The notes: generated from the letters alone by a model not told the origin. Shown: positions 16,674-24,582, counted from the first letter of the stretch. The stretch: DNA of 64,000 nucleotides from Dorea phocaeensis (GCF_900240315.1 NZ_OEPZ01000003.1:124001-188000); one strand, 5' to 3'. Made by a program: numbers and translations.

Positions 16674-17353
16674 GATTCATCGCCTCCCTTCTTGGCATCT
16701 CTAAAAGCAGAAGATCCTTCAAGGTTTTTAAGAAGGATTTTTCTATCTTCTTTAAACTCTGATCCAATGAATCCAAGTCTTAAAAGAAAACAGCGGAATG
16801 CATATTTTTCATTATCGACTTCCTTTTCTTTTGCCTGAACTCTTTTCTGTGTAATGCTCATCTTACAAAGTGCTGCAATAAATCTTGTGTAGGTCTGAAT
16901 TCTTGTATCATCCGGACTTTCTTTAAACCAAGGAAATGAAACCTTTTCTAAATCAACAATGATTGGTAGGTCACTAATTCCAAGAGCCTTTTTAATAAGA
17001 TTTGCTTTTGAATTAATAATTGCTGAAAGCTTTTCTACCTGCACCTGCTCAAGTGGAATTGCCACTGTTAGCCCCAAATCTTCCCTCTGTGGCTCTTTTA
17101 CCGGTTCTTTGGGTAAATCATTGTCTTCTGCATAAAAGCCTTTACTTTGAAGTTTCAGCAGAAGGTTTTCAATATCCTTCGGGAATACATTTTCTTCAAA
17201 ATTCAATGCTCCGTTTTTATCAACAATCAAACCGCCGAAATCGTATGCAGCTGTTGGCATTCCTAAATATTTAGGTTTAGTGTTAAGAATTTCAGAAATT
17301 GCCTTAATGAGTTCTTTCCTTTCTGCTCCTTTTTTGTTAAATTCAACTTTCAT
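16646..17353 (-). CDS. Phage protein with amidoligase-type C-terminal module (often named virulence protein)
   Basis: 235 residues from ATG 17353 after AAGGAGG. The N-terminal 60 residues are a small alpha/beta unit (GAERKELIKAISEILNTKPK, YDFGGLIVDKNGAL). Residues ~95-165 are unassigned. The C-terminal ~55 residues (KYAFRCFLLRLGFIGSEFKE, DRKILLKNLEGSSAFRDAKK) clearly match the end of the amidoligase at 15406-16350. The virulence label used for this family in databases has no direct support in the sequence. I infer a partner or regulator of the amidoligase. Confidence 0.7.
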   Translation of the reverse strand: MKVEFNKKGAERKELIKAISEILNTKPKYLGMPTAAYDFGGLIVDKNGALNFEENVFPKDIENLLLKLQSKGFYAEDNDLPKEPVKEPQREDLGLTVAIPLEQVQVEKLSAIINSKANLIKKALGISDLPIIVDLEKVSFPWFKESPDDTRIQTYTRFIAALCKMSITQKRVQAKEKEVDNEKYAFRCFLLRLGFIGSEFKEDRKILLKNLEGSSAFRDAKKGGDESCFYQAEIL

Positions 17354-17366
17354 TTTAAGTACCTCC

Positions 17367-17412
17367 TTATCTTTTGGTACTCTATACATCACTCTAAAAG
17401 GTACATATATCA
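17367..17412 (-). repeat. Leader repeat copy 2
   Basis: Second copy of the leader segment described at 16376-16436, immediately upstream of the gene starting at 17353. The shared block includes TTTTAGAGTGAT and CCAAAAG and extends to the AGGTAC after the ribosome site. Confidence 0.6.
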
Positions 17413-17416
17413 AGTG

Positions 17417-19177
17417 TTATTTTTCATTTTTCTCATTTTCTTTTGCAGCATAATATGCAATGCCGGAAAGAACAAACACAACATTAGGAAGTGCTACGCC
17501 ATTTCCCCACATCTTATATTCAGCAGAATCTGAATGGGGATTTTTAAGCCATTTTCGAATCTGATTCTTCGACTTAGACTTAGTGGTTTTTCCAAGAGCC
17601 TTTTTATGTGTTTCAAAGACTTCTTTCCAAAATTCTATCTCTTTATCGGTTGGTTCTTCTGTTTCCAATCCATCACACCACCAATCAGGAAAACCTTGAA
17701 GTCTTGCACATTCTGTCGGCGTCAACCTTCTTACAATATACTCGGTTTCTAATTCATCGTTTACAATCGGCGGATCCTTATAATCTGTAGCAACAAGCGT
17801 ATTTGCCAGTTCCTCTTCTGCTGTTGTAAAAAATGAAGCCTTTGATGAACTAAGCGCGGGATGAGCCACACCACTCGGTCCTGCTGCAACAATTGTAGGT
17901 TCGATCTCCTTCTCAATCTGAAAGCTGAATTTTGCATTGTATCCTTGATTCATAGCAGGTCTTCCAATCCCATAAGCTACGCCATGCTGTTCTGTAGCAT
18001 TTAAGGTATACATCACATCGTCCTCTTTATATCCATCCCCTTTATGTGATGGTCTTGTTCCATTTCCCTCAATCACAGCCATGCCACCTTGATTACAAGC
18101 AGGATTTCCGCCATTTGCATCCAGGCATTTAGCTGTATCTGCTTTATAAAATCCACTATCAGGATTTGCTGATTTCATAGAATTACTGTCTTTGGAACAA
18201 ATGCCATATACAACAGCAACTCCACCTTGATTGGAATCAGGAGCATTTCCTCCAGTATCAATGGTTCTTGATGTATCTGTTTCATAGCAGTTCTGCCTTG
18301 CGTTCTTTGTACCTTCTGATGTAAATCTCACATCAAAGCACTTTGCCTCTTCCACTACAAACGGCTGATTATTGCCACCCGTTCCATAAGTAGAAAGAAC
18401 CGTCTGTGCAACATCAAGAGGTCCTGTGTAACGAGAATCCTGTCCATGATTTTCAAATACTAAGCCACTTGAGACTGTATCAACAATGCCCTTTCCAAAA
18501 CTTCTGGCAGTTTCTTGCCACGCTCTGAAGCTCTCCTTAGAATACCCAGACACGCCTTCGGACTCAAATAGTATTTTTCCGGCACACCAACCTGCAAAAT
18601 CTGCGACAAGGTAGATACGTTTTCTTCTCTGGGGAACTCCCCAAAACTGAGCATCAAGCTGTCTCCATGCAACTGAGTAATCATCTCCCAGGATTTTACC
18701 TGCTCTCTGCCATTTTGAAGGTTTAGGCACTGACACATGATCATCTTTGATTTTACAGACTTCTTCAAGGACTGCTCTGAAGTCTTCTCCTTTGTTACTG
18801 GAGAATGCTCCTGGGACATTTTCCCAGACAATAAATCTTGGATATCTGCCATTTGTCTTACACCTCATTTCTTTAACAATTCTAATTGCTTCATAAAACA
18901 AACTGGAGCGACTTCCCTTAAGTCCATCTCTCTTTCCGGCAATGCTCATATCTTGACATGGACTTCCGAAAGTAATGATGTCTACAGGTGGAATCTCTCC
19001 TCCATTCATTTTAGAAATGTCTCCATAGTGCTTTACTTGTGGTAATCTTTTCTTTGTTACTAGAATAGGAAAAGGCTCAATTTCTGATGCCCACAAAGGG
19101 GTAATACCAGAAATCAAGCCTCCCAAAGGAAAACCTCCACTACCATCAAATAAGCTTCCTAGTGTTAATTTATTCAT
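17417..19177 (-). CDS. DNA (cytosine-5)-methyltransferase
   Basis: 586 residues from ATG 19177 with AGGTGG upstream; the start overlaps the stop of the preceding methylase. Motif I is SLFDGSGGFPLGG, motif IV FGSPCQDMSIAGKR with catalytic Cys74, motif VI WENVPGAFSSNKG, motif VIII QRRKRIYLVADF, and motifs IX/X RRLTPTECARLQGFPDW and MWGNGVALPNVVFVL. The stretch from about 240 to 440 is a long target-recognition insert with repeated GGN-P--NQGG units. Solitary phage methylases protect DNA from host restriction. No restriction partner is adjacent. Confidence 0.95.
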   Translation of the reverse strand: MNKLTLGSLFDGSGGFPLGGLISGITPLWASEIEPFPILVTKKRLPQVKHYGDISKMNGGEIPPVDIITFGSPCQDMSIAGKRDGLKGSRSSLFYEAIRIVKEMRCKTNGRYPRFIVWENVPGAFSSNKGEDFRAVLEEVCKIKDDHVSVPKPSKWQRAGKILGDDYSVAWRQLDAQFWGVPQRRKRIYLVADFAGWCAGKILFESEGVSGYSKESFRAWQETARSFGKGIVDTVSSGLVFENHGQDSRYTGPLDVAQTVLSTYGTGGNNQPFVVEEAKCFDVRFTSEGTKNARQNCYETDTSRTIDTGGNAPDSNQGGVAVVYGICSKDSNSMKSANPDSGFYKADTAKCLDANGGNPACNQGGMAVIEGNGTRPSHKGDGYKEDDVMYTLNATEQHGVAYGIGRPAMNQGYNAKFSFQIEKEIEPTIVAAGPSGVAHPALSSSKASFFTTAEEELANTLVATDYKDPPIVNDELETEYIVRRLTPTECARLQGFPDWWCDGLETEEPTDKEIEFWKEVFETHKKALGKTTKSKSKNQIRKWLKNPHSDSAEYKMWGNGVALPNVVFVLSGIAYYAAKENEKNEK

Positions 19178-20438
19178 TTGAATCATCCACCTCAATCACC
19201 AGTTTAGAGTAAGGAATCTTTTCTCCATCTCTTATCACAAATACACCATCTTCATCCCCAGTATCCTCAACATATCGTCTTAAAATAACGGAAGCATACC
19301 TTTCATCAAGTTCCATAGTGTAGCAAATACGATTTGTTTTCTCACAAGTAATAAGTGTTGATCCGCTACCACCAAATGTATCAAGCACGATGGCATTTTC
19401 TTGACTTGAGTTTCCAATCGGATATGCTAAAAGGTCTAATGGCTTTGATGTCGGATGATGCTTGTTTTTCTTAGGCTTATCAAAGTTCCAGATGGTTGTC
19501 TGACTTCTGCCGGCACTTTTGCTCCAGTAATGTTTACCATTTTGAAGAAATCCGTAAAGAACAGGTTCATGCTGCCACTGATAATCAGAACGACCAAGCA
19601 CTAACGAGTTTTTCACCCAGATACAGCATCCGGATAAATGAAATCCCGCATCTATGAAAGCTTTTCTAAAGTTCAATCCTTCCGTATCTGCATGGAACAC
19701 ATAAGAAGAACCTCCTTTTTCAAGATGTGCTGCCATATTCTTAAACGCACCAAGAAGAAACTCATAGAACTTTTCTCCTGCCATTTTGTCATTTTTAATG
19801 GAGAGTCCATCGGAACTTTCAAAGGCCACATTGTACGGTGGATCCGTAATCACAAGATTTGCTTTCTTGCCGTCCATTAAAGCAGACACATCTTCATCTG
19901 ATGTTGCATCTCCGCACATCAGCCTATGCCTTCCTACTGTCCAGATGTCTCCCCGCTTTACAAACGCAGCTTTTTCAAGTGCATCAGATAAATCATAATC
20001 ATCATCTTCTACATCTGATGTATCATCTGTTCCAAATAATTCTTCAATCTCACTTTCATCAAATCCAGTAAGTCCAATATCAAAGTCCTCACCTTGAAGT
20101 GATTCTATCTCAATACGAAGAAGTTCCTCATCCCATCCAGCATCCATTGCCATTCGGTTATCAGCTAGGATATATGCTTTCTTTTGAGCTTCTGTAAGAT
20201 AGTCCACAAACACACACGGAACTTCTAAGATTCCTTCTTCTTTTGCAGCAAGGATTCTTCCGTGACCAGCAATAACATTAAATTCTCTATCGATAATAAC
20301 TGGATTGATAAAACCGAACTCACGAAGAGAAGCTCTCAGCTTTAAAATCTGCTCGGCAGAGTGAGTTCTTGCATTATTTACATAGGGTATCAATTTTGAT
20401 ACAGGAACTAACTGCATCTCTGTTGTTGTCTTTCCCAT
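19170..20438 (-). CDS. ParB-domain / DNA methylase fusion (beta-class N4/N6 type)
   Basis: 422 residues from ATG 20438 (TTGGAGGAG site). Residues 1-95 are a ParB/Spo0J nuclease-like domain (SKLIPYVNNARTHSAEQI, INPVIIDREFNVIAGHGRIL). An acidic linker follows (~130-160). Then comes the methylase, with DPPY in LVITDPPYNVAFESSDG near residue 200 and FGGSGSTLITCEKT near 360, so motif IV precedes motif I as in beta-class enzymes. This fusion is widespread in phages. It probably modifies phage DNA together with the neighbouring C5 methylase. Confidence 0.93.
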   Translation of the reverse strand: MGKTTTEMQLVPVSKLIPYVNNARTHSAEQILKLRASLREFGFINPVIIDREFNVIAGHGRILAAKEEGILEVPCVFVDYLTEAQKKAYILADNRMAMDAGWDEELLRIEIESLQGEDFDIGLTGFDESEIEELFGTDDTSDVEDDDYDLSDALEKAAFVKRGDIWTVGRHRLMCGDATSDEDVSALMDGKKANLVITDPPYNVAFESSDGLSIKNDKMAGEKFYEFLLGAFKNMAAHLEKGGSSYVFHADTEGLNFRKAFIDAGFHLSGCCIWVKNSLVLGRSDYQWQHEPVLYGFLQNGKHYWSKSAGRSQTTIWNFDKPKKNKHHPTSKPLDLLAYPIGNSSQENAIVLDTFGGSGSTLITCEKTNRICYTMELDERYASVILRRYVEDTGDEDGVFVIRDGEKIPYSKLVIEVDDSNE

Positions 20439-20450
20439 AAACTCCTCCAA

Positions 20451-21233
20451 TTAAAAAAGACCCCACTCAGCGAATTTCTCAAATCCACCGATAGAGTCTA
20501 TATATTCTTTTGCTATTTGTACAATCTCGCTGTAAGGTTTATCATCAACTTCTTCATCCCCAATTGCACAGCTAAGTTCTACTGGCTTTCCAGTTTCCTG
20601 TGCTTTGAGAAATGCATAAATATTTACACTTACATCTGCTTTTGATAAATCCTTACCATGAAGTCCACCACCTGTTACAGAGTCAGCCATATCAGAACCA
20701 AGCTTTCTATTTGTTGCCCCAGTATCTACATCTGTGCCACCAGTCCAATCACCAAGTGGATTTACTTCTGCATTAGGATATGTACTTTTTAAAAGTGTAG
20801 TTTTTACATTGCTCTGGCAAATGATAAGTCTTGCTTGGTCTAAAATGTACTTTCCATCATAGGGATGATCTTTATAAATATCTCGTGCAATCTTCGATAA
20901 CTCTTTCTGTTCATCCGTAAGTGGCATTCCTTTAAAGATTCCATTATCTCCACAACGAATCTTATCTTTCTGGTTATTTGAAAGATGGGTATCTTGAGAT
21001 ACGATCACAATGTCACACTTTACATTTCCGGCAATTCTCTTGATTGCACTATTAATCTTGTTTTTATTTAAGTCTGCTGTTGTTTCGATAATTGCATGAC
21101 ATTTGCCATGACCAAGCAAAACTTCTACAGCAACTTTTGGATTTTCTTCTGTCATATATGCCATATCCACAATAGCACCTGCAATTCTATCGCAGATTTT
21201 ATCCGGGTGTTTTGGATTTACTTTTTCAATCAT
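20451..21233 (-). CDS. Shortened S-adenosylmethionine synthetase homologue
   Basis: 260 residues, against 380-400 for cellular MetK. The ATP-binding HPDK is at 9-12 (NPKHPDKICDRIAGAIVD), the ETT strand follows (GHGKCHAIIETTADL), then the CGDNGIFKGM loop near 115 equivalent to GxGDQG. The last part, SVTGGGLHGKDLSKADVSVN, corresponds to the GGGAFSGKDPTKVDRS loop. A large central section is missing. It lies 12 bases upstream of two methylases, so SAM supply is the natural inference. Activity is not proven. Confidence 0.82.
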   Translation of the reverse strand: MIEKVNPKHPDKICDRIAGAIVDMAYMTEENPKVAVEVLLGHGKCHAIIETTADLNKNKINSAIKRIAGNVKCDIVIVSQDTHLSNNQKDKIRCGDNGIFKGMPLTDEQKELSKIARDIYKDHPYDGKYILDQARLIICQSNVKTTLLKSTYPNAEVNPLGDWTGGTDVDTGATNRKLGSDMADSVTGGGLHGKDLSKADVSVNIYAFLKAQETGKPVELSCAIGDEEVDDKPYSEIVQIAKEYIDSIGGFEKFAEWGLF

Positions 21234-21234
21234 A

Positions 21235-21786
21235 TTATCTTCCTTCCCTTGCTCTTAATAGTCTTTCCATCAAATCGTTTTGTGGAGCAGCATCCGAATA
21301 ATCGGTACTGCAGTTTTCTTTTACAATTTGAAATATTTCATTCCAAAGCCTTACAGCTTGGTTCATATAGTTAATACCAATGTTAATAAACGGTGATGGT
21401 ATTGGTTTTTGTGTAGTTGGATGCTTAGAAAGAAATCCTAGTTTATTGGTCATCTCTTCACACTGAATCCATCTAGCTGAGCACATTGCGTATCTCTCTA
21501 ATAGCTGCGGAGATACTTTAGCAGCACATCCGATTTTTTGTAGCCAGTTCCATGTTTCCGTATATATTTCATGTGCCTGAAGTTCACTTCCATCACGCTG
21601 CTCTGCTGACAAGAAGTCATGTGGCTTTGGCATTTCCACACCTTCTACTTCTGGAATATCCAAGACCTCAATTCTTCGTCCTCCAGGATTTCCATTCTTC
21701 GCTTTTTCGGATGCTGCAGTTTTCTTACGACCTGCACCAGGTCTAGCACCACCACGCCCGCCGATATTATTAGATTTTGTAGGCAT
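21235..21786 (-). CDS. Terminase small subunit (P27 family)
   Basis: 183 residues from ATG 21786 (GGAGGTCTGAG upstream). The basic N-terminus GGRGGARPGAGRKKTAASEK and NPGGRRIEVLDIPEVEG is typical of P27-type small terminases. Then come LQAHEIYTETWNWLQKIG and LERYAMCSARWIQCEEM. It recognises the packaging site; a GC-rich cos candidate lies just upstream. The gene ends 2 bases from the SAM synthetase start. Confidence 0.9.
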   Translation of the reverse strand: MPTKSNNIGGRGGARPGAGRKKTAASEKAKNGNPGGRRIEVLDIPEVEGVEMPKPHDFLSAEQRDGSELQAHEIYTETWNWLQKIGCAAKVSPQLLERYAMCSARWIQCEEMTNKLGFLSKHPTTQKPIPSPFINIGINYMNQAVRLWNEIFQIVKENCSTDYSDAAPQNDLMERLLRAREGR

Positions 21787-21836
21787 GTTTCTCAGACCTC
21801 CTTTATTACCCTTTTGATTTTGCATTTTTTACACAC

Positions 21837-21897
21837 GAGACCCCACGCCGTTCCCCAGGTCCTTTATCGTGTTGAGATTTTGACCGCCCCTGGGTCT
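21837..21897. other. Candidate cos packaging site
   Basis: A GC-rich island in AT-rich surroundings, between HNH and terS. It contains GACCCCACGCCG, TTCCCCAGGTCC and, 20 bases on, GACCGCCCCTGGGTC, giving two inverted pairs (CCCAGG/CCTGGG and AGACCC/GGGTCT). Cos-type phages with HNH plus P27/Terminase_1 packaging genes place cos here. The cut positions cannot be read from sequence. Confidence 0.5.
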
Positions 21898-21929
21898 TTT
21901 TTTTCTCATCAAATCGTGCTTTTTTTAAT

Positions 21930-22030
21930 GTGTGACAAGGTAAGACTGTCATTTCCTATACTTATATATAGAAATTAATTTTTAACCTCTATAGAAAAGG
22001 TATGTAAATACCCGTCATAGCTTGTCACCC
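21930..22030. repeat. Palindromic element copy A
   Basis: About 100 bp, an imperfect inverted repeat. It opens GTGTGACAAGGTAAGACTGT and closes CCGTCATAGCTTGTCACCC, with CTATACTTATATATAG and CTCTATAGAAAAGG inside. It matches copy B (24614-24716) along the whole length. It abuts the stop codon of the HNH gene. Confidence 0.8.
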
Positions 22031-22411
22031 TTAATATTTATACACATGATATTTCTTACTTTCCTGATAATCTCCACGCTCTGCATGAATCTTTGCATGA
22101 CATGATTTACAAAGTGCTATAAGGTTTCCTTGATCATGCGTTCCACCTTCTGACAGTGGTTTGATATGATGTACTTCATCAACAGGTACAACAATGCCTT
22201 TTTCAAAACACCTCTCACAGAACGGATGCTGTGACACATACTTATCACGGATTCTTTTCCATGCTCTTCCGTACTTACGGCGTACAGCTTTATCTCTACC
22301 GTACTTCTCGTAGGCACGATTCATTTCCGTTTCATGCTCTTCACAATATGTTTTCTCTGTTAAGTTTGGACAGCCAGGATACTTGCAGGGTTTCTTTGGT
22401 AATCTTGGCAA
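22031..22411 (-). CDS. HNH endonuclease (packaging-associated)
   Basis: 126 residues from TTG 22411, which follows GGAGGT by 7 bases; a GTG at 22420 would overlap that site. Two zinc knuckles are present (CKYPGCPNLTEKTYC and HPFCERCF...CKSCH). The HNH core is VHHIKPLSEGGTHDQGNLIA. HNH proteins encoded beside terminase in HK97-like phages take part in cos cleavage and packaging. It is the first gene of the late operon. Confidence 0.9.
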   Translation of the reverse strand: MPRLPKKPCKYPGCPNLTEKTYCEEHETEMNRAYEKYGRDKAVRRKYGRAWKRIRDKYVSQHPFCERCFEKGIVVPVDEVHHIKPLSEGGTHDQGNLIALCKSCHAKIHAERGDYQESKKYHVYKY

Positions 22412-22437
22412 CACTTCCACCTCCTTTTGGACATAAG

Positions 22438-22472
22438 AAAAGCCCTTGCAGGTTTTCCTACAAAGGCTTGTA
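22438..22472 (-). terminator. Hairpin in the late-operon leader
   Basis: Minus strand AAGCCTTTGTAGG / CCTGCAAGGGCTTTTCTT: a 12-bp stem with a short loop and T-rich tail. It sits just downstream of the late promoter -10 and upstream of the HNH start, so late transcripts must read through it. Confidence 0.65.
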
Positions 22473-22489
22473 CTTAATCTATTTTTGCT

Positions 22490-22552
22490 ATTATAACTAT
22501 ATCACACTTGGGCAGTGAATTACAGGTGAACTCAGGTGAATTCGAGTGAACT
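22490..22552 (-). promoter_or_regulatory. Candidate late promoter with four phased activator sites
   Basis: A -10 TATAAT lies at 22495-22490 with no good -35. Instead there are four copies of GTGAA(C/T)T (plus strand 22515, 22526, 22536 and 22546), spaced 11, 10 and 10 bp, all on one face of the helix and ending where a -35 would be. It lies immediately after the gene of the late regulator-like protein. This is the layout expected for an activator-dependent late promoter. Confidence 0.7.
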
Positions 22553-22555
22553 CTT

Positions 22556-22969
22556 TTAGCCTAATTCCTCATCAAGTCTCTCCAAGGCACGGCCATGAAG
22601 AGAGTAAAGCCATCGTTTGGTGTAGAACAAACTGTTTGCTATATCATTCCATGACTGGTATTTGAAATATCGGCTTATCAGTATGGTCTGATATTCTGGT
22701 TCTTCAATTCGACCAATTGCCTCCAAGAGATACAGTTTCTCATATTCAAGCTTTTTCTCATCTTCTTTTATCTCGTTTTCAAGGTCAATATACTTAAGAA
22801 TCGTTTCTTCAAGTCTTGACCTTCCTTTATTAGGATTCCTTGGCATATCATCAAACTTTGGAGATGAAATACCGCTACTCATTTCCTTGAGAACAGCCAA
22901 TCGTTCCTTCTTGCTTTGAATGTAAGATTCCATTCTTGCTATCTTTTTCAAGTATTCCTTAGCTGCCAT
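22556..22969 (-). CDS. Late transcription regulator-like protein (DUF1492/sigma region 4-like)
   Basis: 137 residues from ATG 22969 (GGAGGTGG upstream). The N-terminal two thirds are coiled coil (ARMESYIQSKKERLAVLKEM, YIDLENEIKEDEKKLEYEKL). The C-terminus RYFKYQSWNDIANSLFYTKR and WLYSLHGRALERLDEEL is a sigma-70 region 4-like helix-turn-helix, as in ArpU/RinA/LtrC-type late activators. It is the last early gene; phased repeats and a -10 lie right after its stop. Its start overlaps the helicase end by 11 bases. Confidence 0.78.
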   Translation of the reverse strand: MAAKEYLKKIARMESYIQSKKERLAVLKEMSSGISSPKFDDMPRNPNKGRSRLEETILKYIDLENEIKEDEKKLEYEKLYLLEAIGRIEEPEYQTILISRYFKYQSWNDIANSLFYTKRWLYSLHGRALERLDEELG

Positions 22970-24320
22970 AGGCACCACCTCCGATTCTTGCCTTAACCGC
23001 ATCAATAAGATTGGTCTGTGTTTTCTCTTTGATCCTTAATGCCTTCATCACATCTTCATCAATAGTATCCTTTGAAATAATATGGTGTATGACAACCGTG
23101 GATTTCTGCCCCTGTCTCCATAACCTTGCATTGGTTTGTTGATAAAGTTCCAATGACCATGTAAGACCAAACCATATAAGGGTTGACCCACCACTTTGAA
23201 GATTTAAGCCATGTCCGGCACTTGCAGGATGGATTACGGCAATCGGTATCTCTCCACTATTCCAATCCTTGATATCCTTCGAATTCTTAATTTCACGAAC
23301 CTTGAATCTTTCCTTAATTCGTTCCAAATCATGGTTATACCAGTAAGCCACAAGGACAGGCTTGCCATTTGCCCCTTCAATCAAGTCCTCAAGTGCATCA
23401 AGCTTACGGTCGTGGATATGGAATACCGATTTTTCTTCGTTATAGATAGCACCATTGGCCATCTGCAGAAGTTTGCCTGAAAGAGCAGCTGCATTTGCAG
23501 CATCTATTTCTTCATCTTCCAAAGACACCACCATTTCCTGTCTTAATTTCTCATATACAGACCATTCCTTTTCTGAAAGGTTTACTTCCACTTCGTTCAT
23601 TATGCATTCAGGCATTTTAAGAAAATCTGCCGACTTCATAGAAATCGTAATATCCGATATCAGTCTGTAGATGGCATCTTCCGCACCAGATCTTGGTTTA
23701 TAGGAAAATATCATCTGCTGATTTCGTTTATCCGGCACAAAGAAATTGTTGCGATAATGTGTGATGTATCTTCCGAGCCTTTCTCCCATGTCAAGGATTC
23801 TAAACTCTGCCCACAAATCCATAAGTCCATTACTGCTTGGAGTCCCTGTAAGACCCACGATTCTTTTTACCTTTGGTCTTACCTTAAGAAGGCTTTTGAA
23901 TCGTTTAGCCGATGCTGACTTGAAAGACGATAATTCATCAATAACAACCATATCGAAATCGAACGGAAAGCTGCTCTTATTGATAAGCCAGTCCACATTC
24001 TCTCTGTTTATTAGATAGATACCAGCACTTTTTCTTAATGCCTCTTTTCTCTCCGGCTCTGTACCTATAACAACCGAATAGGTAAGACCCTTTAAGTGAT
24101 CCCACTTTTCAATCTCTGCAGGCCATGTATCTCTTGCTACTCGAAGGGGTGCAATCACAAGAACCTTTCTTACTTCAAATCTGTCATAAAGGAGTTCATT
24201 GATTGCCGTTAAGGTAATCACGCTCTTTCCCATACCACAATCAAGGAAAATTGCCGCCACAGGATGTTCTAGCACAAAGTTTGTTGCATATTCCTGATAA
24301 TCATGAGGATTGTATTTCAT
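22959..24320 (-). CDS. SNF2-family DEAD/H helicase
   Basis: 453 residues. It starts MKYNPHDYQEYATNFVLEHP (Q-motif region), Walker A is IFLDCGMGKSVITLTA, motif II VVIDELSSFKSASAKR, motif III IVGLTGTPSSNGLMD, and motifs V/VI PASAGHGLNLQSGG and QQTNARLWRQGQKSTVVI. It is a compact phage SNF2 translocase lacking extra domains. Its partners are the VRR-NUC protein just upstream (20-base overlap) and the primase. A role in replication or recombination is inferred. Confidence 0.93.
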   Translation of the reverse strand: MKYNPHDYQEYATNFVLEHPVAAIFLDCGMGKSVITLTAINELLYDRFEVRKVLVIAPLRVARDTWPAEIEKWDHLKGLTYSVVIGTEPERKEALRKSAGIYLINRENVDWLINKSSFPFDFDMVVIDELSSFKSASAKRFKSLLKVRPKVKRIVGLTGTPSSNGLMDLWAEFRILDMGERLGRYITHYRNNFFVPDKRNQQMIFSYKPRSGAEDAIYRLISDITISMKSADFLKMPECIMNEVEVNLSEKEWSVYEKLRQEMVVSLEDEEIDAANAAALSGKLLQMANGAIYNEEKSVFHIHDRKLDALEDLIEGANGKPVLVAYWYNHDLERIKERFKVREIKNSKDIKDWNSGEIPIAVIHPASAGHGLNLQSGGSTLIWFGLTWSLELYQQTNARLWRQGQKSTVVIHHIISKDTIDEDVMKALRIKEKTQTNLIDAVKARIGGGAYGS

Positions 24321-24582
24321 CTATGACGCCCCCAATCACATCCGTGTTATCAACCACATAGCAGGGAAAGCCTAAAGCTGATAACTGTTTTATTCTTCTT
24401 TTCTGTAAGGCTCTTGGTTTCTTGCCAGGAGCCTTGAGTTCTACAAAAGCTATTCTCCCTTTTGGAAGAAGAACCAGTCTGTCCGGCACTCCGTCAAATC
24501 CGGGAGATGTAAACTTGATGCAGAAACCTCCTGCAAGCTTTACAGCTTTTACAAGTTTCTGCTCTACTTCTTTTTCACGCAT
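24301..24582 (-). CDS. VRR-NUC domain nuclease
   Basis: 93 residues from ATG 24582 (GGAGGTGG upstream). The VRR-NUC core is complete: EQKLVKAVKLAGGFCIKFTS, PGFDGVPDRLVLLPKGRIAF and VELKAPGKKPRALQKR, with the PD-(D/E)xK residues D (in GVPDR), E and K (in VELKAP). It is a standalone phage nuclease, usually next to SNF2 helicases as here; probably structure-specific. It is separated from the primase by palindromic element B. Confidence 0.92.
   Translation of the reverse strand: MREKEVEQKLVKAVKLAGGFCIKFTSPGFDGVPDRLVLLPKGRIAFVELKAPGKKPRALQKRRIKQLSALGFPCYVVDNTDVIGGVIDEIQSS

Noticed and set aside
18460-18852. 130-codon minus-strand frame inside the C5 methylase
   Set aside because: Lies wholly within a gene with all methylase motifs in another frame; sequence has no family resemblance.
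22513-22552. CRISPR-like short repeats
   Set aside because: Repeats are 10-11 bp with no spacers; they fit protein-binding sites at a promoter.
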